Shown piece after piece: positions 29,520-37,187 of a stretch of 39,136 nt of DNA. Position numbers and translations under genes: made by a program. Where the stretch lies: positions 1-39,136 of the IMG/VR virus record IMGVR_UViG_3300021438_000034, one strand, 5' to 3'. Below the pieces are notes generated by a model, which saw only the letters and a list, made by a program, of their open reading frames with translations, had not been told where the DNA came from and ran no database searches. Each line of letters starts with the position of its first letter. Positions within the stretch are counted from its first letter, which is position 1. The stretch comes from a virus.

Positions 29520-32500
29520 TGGGTGGAATATTTGGCGGGGGAGGACATGCACAGTCGGTAAGTACGGTAGAAAACCGCATTTCCGCTATGCAAATTCAAA
29601 CCTCAAACTACGGCAAAGCAATCAGCATTATTTATGGCACAACCCGAGTAAGCCCAAATCTTATCTATTACACCGACTTTACAGCCATTCCCCATACCAC
29701 CGTAACCAGTAGTGGAGGTGGCGGTGGCGGAGGAAAAGGGGGCGGTGGCGGTGGCGGAAGCACTTCATCCAATACAACTTATACCTATAGAGCCGCTTTA
29801 TTGATGGCATTAGGCGAGGGCGTAGTTAGCGATATTGGCAATATTTGGCGATCTAAGGATAAGTTCGTCATGCAACAAAGCTACGTTACCTACGAAGATC
29901 AAATTATTGGTTACGACGATAACGGCGATCCAATTTATCAGACCGTGCAGATTAATCACCCTGCGGTAAGTGCTTTGTCTCAATTGGGTTTATCGCTTGC
30001 AAATGGCTCGATTGGTCAAGCACCTCAGCCTTATTTAGTTAGCAATCATCCAAGTGAAGCATTGGGATATTCGGGTATTGCGTATGTCTTTGGTTGGGCT
30101 GTAGATTTGCAAAATAGTGCCGCTATGTATAACTATAGTTTTGAGGCTTATGGAAAGCTTCAATACGGTAATGGCATTGTCGATGCAAACCCTAAAGATG
30201 TCATTTATGACGCTTTAACAAGCGGTCAATATGGATCAGGGTTTAAGCCTTCTGATTTTGGTTCATTAACCGACTTTAGCAATTACTGCATCGCTTCGGG
30301 CATATTTATTAGCCCTGCATACGATTCTCAGCAATCGGGTGCGGATATTGTCAAAGATATTGCTGTCATGACCAATTCTGCACCCGTTTATTCAGACGGA
30401 TTGCTTAAGATCATTCCTTATCAAGATGCAACCGTAAGTGGTAACGGAGTTGTATATACACCAAATATCGCACCTCAATATGATTTGAATTGGGACGACT
30501 TTATTGTTCACAATACGGGCGACGATCCTATTAAGATCACCCGTAAAACAAGTGCAGATGCTTTTAATCAGGTTCAAGTTGAATTTATGAACCGAAGCAA
30601 TGACTACAACATAGACATTGCGACAGCAAAAGATCAGGCCAGCATTGAATCTATTGGACTTAGGCCACAGCAAGTCGTTAAATTGCATGGAATTTGCGAC
30701 CCAATCGTAGCAAATAAAGTAGCGGAAAACATTAAGCAACGCTCTTTGTATATTCGCAATACCTATGAATTTACATTAGGTTGGCGGTATGCCCGTTTAG
30801 AGCCAATGGACATTGTGACTTTGACGGACTCAATTTTAGAGTTAAATCGTTACCCTGTTCGCATTACGATTGTTGAGGAAGATGAAACGGGTAATTTAGC
30901 TATTACCGCCGAAGATTGTAATTTTGGCACGGCTTCACCGGCGATTTATCCGCATCAATCAAATTCAGGCTTTGCTCATAACTACAACGCATCGCCCGGC
31001 AATGTGGCAACACCGATGTTTTTTGAGCCGCCAATTGATTTGACGACGAATGGGCTTGAAGTATGGGCGGCGGTGTCAGGATTAAGCGATTCATGGGGTG
31101 GTTGCTCGATTTGGGTATCACTTGATGGGGCGACATATAAAAAGCAAGGTCAAATTTTTGGCGGTGCAAGATATGGTGCATTAACCGCTAATTTAAATTC
31201 TAGTAATTCACTTTCTGTAACTTTGGCGGGTACGGGAGGTCAGCTTTATTCGGGTTCGCTTAAAGATGCTCAAACTTTGCAAACTTTATGCGTTGTAACC
31301 GATGGCAAAAATACAGAATACTTGAGCTATCAAACGGCAACATTGACGGCTAAAAACGCCTATACATTAACGGGATTAATTCGAGGAGCTTATGGCAGTT
31401 ATGTATTAAATAAATTGCCGGGTGCTCAATTTGCTCGAATCGATTCGGCTATTGGTAAAAGCGGACAACTCGACCTATCTTTGATAGGAAAAAAGGTTTA
31501 TTTCAAATTCACTTCATTTAATTCATATCTTGGTAACGAGCAATCACTTGCCGATGTGAATGAGTATGCCTATCAAATAACGGGCGAAATGGTGAAATTG
31601 CCGCCTGATAATGTGCAGGCATTTGCAATAGACATGACCGCCGATAAATTCACTTTGACGTGGAATAAGGTCACCAATATTGATTTAGCTGGTTACAAAA
31701 TCAGGTGGATTAATGGCGATAGCCGTGATTGGGGTTTAGCGACACCTATTCATGAAGGAATTTTGGTATCAAGCCCTTATATTTCAGCCAATAGACCAAC
31801 GGGTTTTGGCACATTAATGATTAAGGCGATTGATCAGCTAGGTAATGAGAGTGTTACACCCTCTGCAATTGTTATTAATTTGGGCGACGCTTTAGTTAGC
31901 AACGTCATTGAAACCGTTGACATAGGTGCTTTAGGTTTTCCGGGCACAATCACAGGCGGTTCGATTGTATCGGGACAAGTTGTTGCAGATGAGCAAGGGC
32001 TTTATTGGAATCCAAACGACACGGCTAATATGTGGCATTTGGACTCCAACCCCATGTGGAGACCTCAAACATTTTCAGAAATGGTTTATGAGGCGACTTT
32101 TCAAGCACCTCCAATGGTCGGTGGTAGTCAATTAACATTGCCCGCCACCATTAATGGCAACAATTGGAAAATTGAATATCGCAGGCTTGGGCCATCTCCA
32201 ATGTGGACTACCGATGCCGAAAATATGTGGAGTACCAATGCTTCATTGATGTGGAATATTCCTGATTATTTGCCATGGCCCGGATCGCTTGTGGCAACAA
32301 TCGACCAATATCAAATCAAAATATCTATTGGATTTGGTGGTACTCAAGGGGTAATTTCTTCATTGGTTGCTAGTTTTGATGTGCCCGATATAAGTCAAGT
32401 ATTTAGCGGAGTTGCCATTTCTACTTTTGGCACTCGTTTACCAATTACTAAAAACTTTTACAACATAAAAGCCGTGAATTTATCTTTGCTTTCCGATACA

Positions 32501-32623
32501 GGCACAGCCTTTATTGCAAAAGTAATTGATAAAAACCCGACTTTAGGACCGTTAATTAAGTGTTATGACGCTAGCAATAATCCCGTTGCGGGAAGTGTCG
32601 ATGCAACGGTTCAAGGCTATTAA
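29519..32623 (+). CDS. Tail tip / central fibre protein (gpJ-like)
   Basis: A 1034-aa protein. Near the N-terminus (about 62-85) lies a glycine-rich loop with two G7 runs. Then follow hub-type domains (SQLGLSLANGSIGQAPQPYL through KPSDFGSLTDFSNYCIASGI, and VYSDGLLKIIPYQDATVSGN), a fibronectin-III-like part from about 695 (VQAFAIDMTADKFTLTWNKV), and a C-terminal beta part with Met-Trp octads (NMWHLDSNPMW; PMWTTDAENMWSTNASLMW). It ends the tail hub genes, anchors the receptor-binding parts and probably carries the DGR-encoded receptor protein. Confidence 0.87.
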   Translation: MGGIFGGGGHAQSVSTVENRISAMQIQTSNYGKAISIIYGTTRVSPNLIYYTDFTAIPHTTVTSSGGGGGGGKGGGGGGGSTSSNTTYTYRAALLMALGEGVVSDIGNIWRSKDKFVMQQSYVTYEDQIIGYDDNGDPIYQTVQINHPAVSALSQLGLSLANGSIGQAPQPYLVSNHPSEALGYSGIAYVFGWAVDLQNSAAMYNYSFEAYGKLQYGNGIVDANPKDVIYDALTSGQYGSGFKPSDFGSLTDFSNYCIASGIFISPAYDSQQSGADIVKDIAVMTNSAPVYSDGLLKIIPYQDATVSGNGVVYTPNIAPQYDLNWDDFIVHNTGDDPIKITRKTSADAFNQVQVEFMNRSNDYNIDIATAKDQASIESIGLRPQQVVKLHGICDPIVANKVAENIKQRSLYIRNTYEFTLGWRYARLEPMDIVTLTDSILELNRYPVRITIVEEDETGNLAITAEDCNFGTASPAIYPHQSNSGFAHNYNASPGNVATPMFFEPPIDLTTNGLEVWAAVSGLSDSWGGCSIWVSLDGATYKKQGQIFGGARYGALTANLNSSNSLSVTLAGTGGQLYSGSLKDAQTLQTLCVVTDGKNTEYLSYQTATLTAKNAYTLTGLIRGAYGSYVLNKLPGAQFARIDSAIGKSGQLDLSLIGKKVYFKFTSFNSYLGNEQSLADVNEYAYQITGEMVKLPPDNVQAFAIDMTADKFTLTWNKVTNIDLAGYKIRWINGDSRDWGLATPIHEGILVSSPYISANRPTGFGTLMIKAIDQLGNESVTPSAIVINLGDALVSNVIETVDIGALGFPGTITGGSIVSGQVVADEQGLYWNPNDTANMWHLDSNPMWRPQTFSEMVYEATFQAPPMVGGSQLTLPATINGNNWKIEYRRLGPSPMWTTDAENMWSTNASLMWNIPDYLPWPGSLVATIDQYQIKISIGFGGTQGVISSLVASFDVPDISQVFSGVAISTFGTRLPITKNFYNIKAVNLSLLSDTGTAFIAKVIDKNPTLGPLIKCYDASNNPVAGSVDATVQGY

Positions 32624-32634
32624 TAAGGACTCAC

Positions 32635-33018
32635 ATGAAAGCACTATCACCATTTAAGCGTGGCGACACTTTTTCATTGGATTGCACTAATAAAAAGCGT
32701 CGCCTTGATGCTAGCGGAAATCCTATAAAAATTGATGGAAAGTACGTCTATGATCCTGAGGCATTAACTTCGGACACGATTATTCGTGCTCAATTGCGTG
32801 ACCCAAGCACTATGGCATTAGTCGATGAATTGCGTATTGTTGCAAGCCCCGATCAAGTAGTTAATGTTGGAAAATTTGTTATTTTGCAATCCGCTACCGC
32901 CGATACAAATTTATGGCCTATCGGTAGTGTAATTTGTGATTTGCAAATTACGGTTGGTGATCGAGTTCGCTCAAGCGATTCTTTTCTAATTCCAATTATT
33001 CAGGATGTCACAAAATGA
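32635..33018 (+). CDS. Tail-associated structural protein
   Basis: A 127-aa protein: MKALSPFKRGDTFSLDCTNK, TSDTIIRAQLRDPSTMALVD and GSVICDLQITVGDRVRSSDS, predicted all-beta. Small proteins beginning 'F.RGD.F...C' and ending '..SDTF.I.I...VT' follow tail tip genes in many siphophages and are thought to be baseplate or fibre components. It is not a known enzyme. AAGGACTCAC precedes the ATG. Confidence 0.6.
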   Translation: MKALSPFKRGDTFSLDCTNKKRRLDASGNPIKIDGKYVYDPEALTSDTIIRAQLRDPSTMALVDELRIVASPDQVVNVGKFVILQSATADTNLWPIGSVICDLQITVGDRVRSSDSFLIPIIQDVTK

Positions 33019-33218
33019 CAGACTTGATCGAAATTCAAAATGAACCAATGAATCTCATTGAGATTATTGACAAAGAAAATTTTTCAATTGAGATCAATGA
33101 TGTTCCCACTAATTCAATAGATGTTTCTTTTGCCGTTCTCGGCCCCAAGGGGGATACGGGTGATTCCGTTGATCCTAACGCCGATTTTTCTTTGTTGTAC
33201 GAAATTTACAAACTTTAA
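33015..33218 (+). CDS. Short tail-fibre protein with collagen-like segment
   Basis: A 67-aa protein, MTDLIEIQNEPMNLIEIIDK, with beta-type repeats 'LIEI..' and the collagen-like triplets GPKGDTGDS near its end. Such G-x-y stretches trimerise in phage fibres. It overlaps the previous stop by ATGA and precedes two further fibre-type genes. Confidence 0.6.
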   Translation: MTDLIEIQNEPMNLIEIIDKENFSIEINDVPTNSIDVSFAVLGPKGDTGDSVDPNADFSLLYEIYKL

Positions 33219-33230
33219 TAGGAGTAAACC

Positions 33231-33716
33231 ATGTCATTACAAGCCCAATTACAAGCCCTTATTAGCTCGATTGCTACTGATATTAAGGCTTTAATAGCTC
33301 ATCAAGGCAATTTAACTAATCTGACTACTACTGCAAAAACAGACTTAGTAAGTGCATTAAATGAATTAAAAACCGCAATTGGCTCAATCGATTTAACGGC
33401 ATTAATCAGCGATTCTTCAACAACTTCAACAGTTAAAACATATTCGATTGACAAGATTAATTCTCAAATTAGTGCGGCAATTAGTGCATTGGTAGCCGGT
33501 GCACCTACTGCCTTAGATACACTCAAAGAATTAGCCGATGCAATTGCTAGCGATGAATCAGGGATTGCCGGTCTTGTTACTGCCGTTGGTAATCGTATTC
33601 GTTTTGATGCCGCTCAATCTTTGACAAGCCCTCAGCAAATTCAAGCTTGTCAAAATATTGGTGTTGGCGATCCCACAACGGATTTAGCCGCCGCTTACGC
33701 AACTGCTAAGGCTTAA
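33231..33716 (+). CDS. Tail-fibre-type coiled-coil protein
   Basis: A 161-aa Ala/Ser/Thr-rich protein, MSLQAQLQALISSIATDIKA, then LVSALNELKTAIGSIDL and KELADAIASDESGIAGLV. Heptad-like leucines suggest a trimeric coiled coil, and the middle resembles fibre proteins with 'TALDTLKELADAIA'. Its first 21 residues resemble those of the next gene (MSLLTQLQAFISAVGADIKA), so the two likely share an attachment or trimerisation segment by duplication. GGAGTAAACC precedes the ATG. Confidence 0.7.
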   Translation: MSLQAQLQALISSIATDIKALIAHQGNLTNLTTTAKTDLVSALNELKTAIGSIDLTALISDSSTTSTVKTYSIDKINSQISAAISALVAGAPTALDTLKELADAIASDESGIAGLVTAVGNRIRFDAAQSLTSPQQIQACQNIGVGDPTTDLAAAYATAKA

Positions 33717-33719
33717 TGT

Positions 33720-34085
33720 ATGAGCCTGCTAACTCAATTGCAGGCGTTCATATCGGCGGTCGGGGCTGATATTAAAGCTTTAAATACAGCCGTCAACAAT
33801 AGTGGAATTCCAAGTCAGACAGGTAATGCTCGTAAAGTAGTCAAAACCAATGGCACAAGCCTATCTTTTGATTTTCCACAAACACAAAGCAATTCATCGG
33901 GGGCGGTTCCGGCGGCTTCAACGCTTGGACTTGGTGAAGAGTTAATCAACACTTACGACGGAAAAGTTTATTTTAAAAAATCCGTTGGCGGTGTAGATAC
34001 CGTGTTGGTTTTAGTAGGACAAAACCCACTGGGAAGTAGCTCTCCCATGTGGACAGCCGATCCCAATTTGATGTGGACGCAATAA
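33720..34085 (+). CDS. Small fibre/baseplate protein with Met-Trp tail
   Basis: A 121-aa protein. The N-terminus repeats that of the gene at 33231. The middle, GNARKVVKTNGTSLSFDF and EELINTYDGKVYFKKSVGGV, is a beta domain seen in phage head-fibre and tail proteins ('DGK.Y.K'). It ends PMWTADPNLMWTQ, matching the Met-Trp octads of the tail tip protein. Both features connect it to the fibre network. It begins three bases after the previous stop. Confidence 0.65.
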   Translation: MSLLTQLQAFISAVGADIKALNTAVNNSGIPSQTGNARKVVKTNGTSLSFDFPQTQSNSSGAVPAASTLGLGEELINTYDGKVYFKKSVGGVDTVLVLVGQNPLGSSSPMWTADPNLMWTQ

Positions 34086-34116
34086 GCAAAATTTAATTTA
34101 CCCATCGTTTTTATGA

Positions 34117-34142
34117 ACCGCCCATTGAGGCGGTTTTTTTAT
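34117..34142 (+). terminator. Terminator before the DGR target gene
   Basis: AACCGCC, loop CATTGA, GGCGGTT, then TTTTT. It isolates the DGR cassette from the tail operon, so the cassette needs either readthrough or its own promoter. Confidence 0.88.
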
Positions 34143-34159
34143 TTCTAAGGAGCAATTTC

Positions 34160-35272
34160 ATGACCGCATTACCAGCAAAATCAGCACTAACTGGTTCAGG
34201 AGTTACAGAGGGCGGCTTTAAGGCCGCACTTGATCAAATCAATGATTATTTATCCGGCCTTTTTGGGTCAAGTGGAGTGCCTTCAGATGCTCGTTCTGCT
34301 TTGGGTATTCCAAATCCTTTTGGTACTTTTTTTAAAGCAGACCCTTCTACGGTTGGCTTTACAAAAACAGGTGCAGGCACAGCAAGCATCAAAGCTGGTA
34401 CTTATGTATTTGTAGGCTCTACACTAGTCCCATTCGCCTCAGCTACTGCGATTACCATGCCAACTTTGACGGCTGGTACCGATTACGCCATTTGGGTAAA
34501 AGACGATGCCACAATTCAGGCAACAACTTCATTTACCTCTGCACCCGGATCAGGCAATTGGAGAAAAATTGGCGGCTTTCATTACGCTCCCGGCGATAAT
34601 GCGGCGGCTCAATCAGGCGGTAACACGACTCCACAGATCAATGCTTATTCATTTTGGGATTTAAACTTTAAACCCGAGTGTCCCGATCCACGAGGCATGA
34701 CATTAGTTGCAAATAGCTTTTGGTCGGACATTTATTTATTGGGCGTTGATCATTTAACTAATGGCACATCAAAATACAACGTCACGATTGCAGACGGTGC
34801 TAGCCCTCCTAAAATTCCAACATTATTTGGTGGTAGCGGTACAAATGCTTATTCTGAATTTAACTGGTGGGAAGCGGGCGAGGTTATGCGTTCATGGGGT
34901 AAGCGTTTAGCTCGTTATGACGAGTTTGCCGCTTTAGCTTATGGCACAACAGAAGCCGCTTCAATTGGCTCAGATCAAAACACAACGCAATGGAATGCGG
35001 CTTATGTTTCTCGTTGGGGTGCTAACCAAGTATCCGGCGTAATGAACCAATGGGGTGCAGATTTTGGCGGTGGTGCGGCGGGGGCCGGATGGGTTAATAA
35101 CACCATTGGTCGAGGTCAAACCTACCAATTGCCTAACGCCGTGTACTTCGGGGGGAGCTGGGGCGACGGTGCTTACGCTGGTTCTCGTTTCTCGGTTTGG
35201 GTCTTCTCTCCGACGTACTCGTACAGCAGCATCGGGGCTCGGGGCGTGTGTGACCACTTGCAACTTGGTTAA
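34160..35272 (+). CDS. DGR target: Mtd-like receptor-binding protein
   Basis: A 370-aa protein resembling the major tropism determinant of Bordetella phage BPP-1. Shared phrases include TASIKAGTYVFV, AITMPTLTAGTDYAIWVKDD, GGFHYAPGDNAAAQSGGNTT, DPRGMTLVANSFWSDIYLLG and the end GARGVCDHL. From about residue 165 it should adopt the C-type-lectin (FGE-like) fold, with the variable surface in residues 326-365. The first 50 residues (MTALPAKSALTGSGVTEGGF) do not look like Mtd but like a siphophage fibre anchor, so this may be a domain swap. AAGGAG lies upstream. It should bind the host receptor at the tail tip. Confidence 0.93.
   Translation: MTALPAKSALTGSGVTEGGFKAALDQINDYLSGLFGSSGVPSDARSALGIPNPFGTFFKADPSTVGFTKTGAGTASIKAGTYVFVGSTLVPFASATAITMPTLTAGTDYAIWVKDDATIQATTSFTSAPGSGNWRKIGGFHYAPGDNAAAQSGGNTTPQINAYSFWDLNFKPECPDPRGMTLVANSFWSDIYLLGVDHLTNGTSKYNVTIADGASPPKIPTLFGGSGTNAYSEFNWWEAGEVMRSWGKRLARYDEFAALAYGTTEAASIGSDQNTTQWNAAYVSRWGANQVSGVMNQWGADFGGGAAGAGWVNNTIGRGQTYQLPNAVYFGGSWGDGAYAGSRFSVWVFSPTYSYSSIGARGVCDHLQLG
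35135..35254 (+). repeat. DGR variable repeat (VR)
   Basis: These 120 bp align without gaps to the template repeat at 35672-35791. There are 15 differences, each at a template adenine (9 A to T, 6 A to G). They change 12 codons: residues 329, 333, 336, 339, 344, 346, 348, 349, 353, 355, 356 and 357 of the receptor protein (Y, S, D, Y, F, V, V, F, Y, Y, S, S). The last 24 bp (ATCGGGGCTCGGGGCGTGTG plus TGAC) are identical and G+C-rich, as expected for the initiation-of-mutagenic-homology part. Confidence 0.97.
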
Positions 35273-35291
35273 TCGGGTCGGCAGACCCGAT
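35272..35291. promoter_or_regulatory. DGR target-site hairpin downstream of VR
   Basis: ATCGGGTC, loop GGCA, GACCCGAT: a perfect 8-bp stem with a 4-nt loop of the GRNA type, 17 bp after VR. Inverted repeats of this size and position are required for efficient retrohoming in BPP-1-type DGRs. It begins on the last base of the receptor stop codon and ends on the second base of the avd start codon, so it also occupies the translation start of avd. Confidence 0.88.
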
Positions 35292-35670
35292 GGAAGTTAT
35301 AAAGGACTACACCAATTCCTATGACCAAATGCTTATTGTGGAAAAGTTTGAGGCGGTATTTGATTATTTATATCCAATCGCACAAAACATTCCCAATAAG
35401 CATGGGGTTGTAAAGGAAATGCTAATAAGAAGTTTGACTACGCAATTAAAGCTATTTCATATAGCAGGTAAATCGGGTCAAATTCAAAGATTAAATGAAG
35501 CAGATGCAGAATTAGCGTATTTGCGTAACTTATTACGGCTTTTATCTAAGCCATACATGAGAGCCATGACAATTCATCAAGTCGAAACATCTTTAAAAAT
35601 GATTGCCGAAGTGGGAAAAATTATGGGTGCATGGGTGGTAAAGATAAAACGTAAGGGGCAGGCTGGGTAA
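35290..35670 (+). CDS. avd: DGR accessory variability determinant
   Basis: A 126-aa basic, all-helical protein: YDQMLIVEKFEAVFDYLYPI, KHGVVKEMLIRSLTTQLKLF and MTIHQVETSLKMIAEVGKIM, ending in KIKRKGQAG. It matches the Avd family, a four-helix bundle that assembles as a barrel-shaped pentamer and is needed by the reverse transcriptase for cDNA synthesis. The ATG at 35290 sits at the end of a hairpin and has no ribosome binding site, so translation may be coupled to the gene upstream. Its stop codon directly precedes the template repeat. Confidence 0.93.
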   Translation: MEVIKDYTNSYDQMLIVEKFEAVFDYLYPIAQNIPNKHGVVKEMLIRSLTTQLKLFHIAGKSGQIQRLNEADAELAYLRNLLRLLSKPYMRAMTIHQVETSLKMIAEVGKIMGAWVVKIKRKGQAG

Positions 35671-35671
35671 A

Positions 35672-35791
35672 AACGCCGTGAACTTCGGGGGGAACTGGGG
35701 CAACGGTGCTAACGCTGGTTCTCGTTACTCGAATTGGAACAACTCTCCGACGAACTCGAACAACAACATCGGGGCTCGGGGCGTGTGTGAC
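35672..35791 (+). repeat. DGR template repeat (TR)
   Basis: This 120-bp copy pairs with VR. In the VR frame it would read almost only Asn at variable positions: 12 AAC/AAT codons and one TAC. Of its 28 adenines, 25 lie in these codons and just three elsewhere (ACG, ATC, GAC), so adenine is nearly confined to positions free to vary. TR follows the avd stop by a base or two; a possible extra AAA codon at 35669-35671 corresponds to CCT in VR. It is transcribed and copied by the reverse transcriptase with random insertion opposite A. Confidence 0.97.
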
Positions 35792-35952
35792 GATGTATAT
35801 TTAATTACTCTGTAGCTGTTACGGCACTATGGGTAGGCCTTTCAAATATGGTCAGCCGGTTCTGTCCTCCCTAGGGAAATACATTGTTGGGTTTGGTATT
35901 ACGCTTGGTAATTAAAGCCAAAAACTCTTAATGAACAGCGTAACCAACTTTT
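35792..35952 (+). ncRNA. Spacer between TR and reverse transcriptase, part of the DGR template RNA
   Basis: No gene fits here. In the BPP-1 system the equivalent stretch is an obligatory part of the template RNA and contains the priming site for cDNA synthesis. Here it holds a 10-bp palindrome TCCCTAGGGA (35868-35877) and other possible pairings (GGGTAGGCC; GGTCAGCCGG). I infer an RNA function from the position and length (161 bp). Confidence 0.55.
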
Positions 35953-36939
35953 ATGAAAAGACACAAAAGGCTTATTGAGCAAATTGCAACAATTGAAAAC
36001 TTAAGAGATGCCTACAAGAAAACCTCTAAAAATAAGAGGATGACTTTTGGCTACTTGGAATTCAAAGAATATTCACATCTAAATCTAAACGCTTTGAGAG
36101 AAGAATTTTTAGATGGTGGTTACAAAATTGGCAATTATCGAGAATTTACGATTTTTGAACCCAAGGCTCGAAAAATATCAGCTTTAGATTTTAAAGATCG
36201 ATTAACTCAGCATGCGGTTTGCAACATTATTGGACCTATATTTGAGCGGACGTTATTGCATAACACTTATGCTTGCAGGCCAAATATGGGGACGCATGCG
36301 GGAGTTCGATATATTCAATCAGAATTAAGAAAGCCAAATGCAACACATTATTTAAAAACCGATTACAGCAAGTTTTTTCCATCGGTTGACCGTCAAATAT
36401 TGCATCGTTTAATTGATCGAAAGATTGGTTGTGAAAAAACATTAAAAATCCTAAGGGAAATTATCCCGATGGATGGCAAAGGCATTCCGATTGGTAGCCT
36501 TACCAGTCAACTTTTTGCAAATGTATATGGCGGCATGATTGACCGTTACATCCATGATGTTTTGGGCTACCGTAGATGGGCTCGTTATATGGATGACATT
36601 GTGATTTTGGGGGATGATCCCGTGAAATTACGAGAAGATTTTTATAGGATTCAATCCTATTCTCAAGAAAGCATGGCGATGAACATTAGTAAATGGTCAT
36701 GCTCGGGAGTAGGAAGAGGAATTAATTTCTTGGGCTACCGAATTTGGGCTACGCATAAATTACTAAGACCCGATTCAGTTACTAGAGCCAAAAGAAAAAT
36801 ATCAAACATGGTGCGTCACAACGATCAAGATACTTTGGATAAATTCCTAGCTTCTTGGGCGGGTCACGCAAAATGGGCGGATACACACAACCTTTTTACT
36901 TGGATGGAGAAGAAACATGAACTTATTACCCGTTATTAA
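35953..36939 (+). CDS. DGR reverse transcriptase
   Basis: A 328-aa reverse transcriptase. Motif A TDYSKFFPSVD supplies D137, motif C RYMDDIVILGDD supplies D214 and D215, and the region-4 signature is IGSLTSQ, the [LIV]GxxxSQ form that marks DGR enzymes rather than retrons or group II introns. The N-terminus KRHKRLIEQIATIENLRDAY and C-terminus FLASWAGHAKWADTHNLFTW closely follow BPP-1 Brt, and there is no maturase or endonuclease domain. With Avd it copies the template RNA, misincorporating at adenines, to mutagenise the receptor gene. It is AT-rich like its neighbours. Confidence 0.97.
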   Translation: MKRHKRLIEQIATIENLRDAYKKTSKNKRMTFGYLEFKEYSHLNLNALREEFLDGGYKIGNYREFTIFEPKARKISALDFKDRLTQHAVCNIIGPIFERTLLHNTYACRPNMGTHAGVRYIQSELRKPNATHYLKTDYSKFFPSVDRQILHRLIDRKIGCEKTLKILREIIPMDGKGIPIGSLTSQLFANVYGGMIDRYIHDVLGYRRWARYMDDIVILGDDPVKLREDFYRIQSYSQESMAMNISKWSCSGVGRGINFLGYRIWATHKLLRPDSVTRAKRKISNMVRHNDQDTLDKFLASWAGHAKWADTHNLFTWMEKKHELITRY

Positions 36940-37159
36940 TAATCGTGAAGATTTAGACGCAATAATTGACACGCCAGCACATGATCAATTTATGGAATAT
37001 CTCAAGGGAAGTATGACTAGAAAGCAAGACACCGCTATATATCCCGATGGATATGGTCAGCCCGGTTACGAAGGCCCTCATATTGATCCGGTATGGACTG
37101 ACATAGAGGACCTGAGCACAATAGTTCGATTTGGTTTTACTAAAGCCGATTTTCAATAA
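36917..37159 (+). CDS. Conserved small phage protein after the DGR
   Basis: An 80-aa acidic protein, MNLLPVINNREDLDAIIDTP, with AHDQFMEYLKGSM, VWTDIEDLSTIVRFGFTKAD. The opening 'L.PV.NR..LDAI.GTP.H..FM..L' and ending 'W..VED.STI.RFGF...DF' recur in small proteins encoded beside tail fibre genes of proteobacterial phages; the function is not known to me. It overlaps the reverse transcriptase by 23 bp and has GGAGAAG before the ATG. Confidence 0.65.
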   Translation: MNLLPVINNREDLDAIIDTPAHDQFMEYLKGSMTRKQDTAIYPDGYGQPGYEGPHIDPVWTDIEDLSTIVRFGFTKADFQ

Positions 37160-37187
37160 ACATTGTTGAAAAACTACTGACAATCAC

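Noticed and set aside
35953-36939. Reverse transcriptase as a retron or group II intron enzyme
   Set aside because: It has the DGR IGxxxSQ signature, lacks maturase and endonuclease domains, and sits beside avd and a TR/VR pair.
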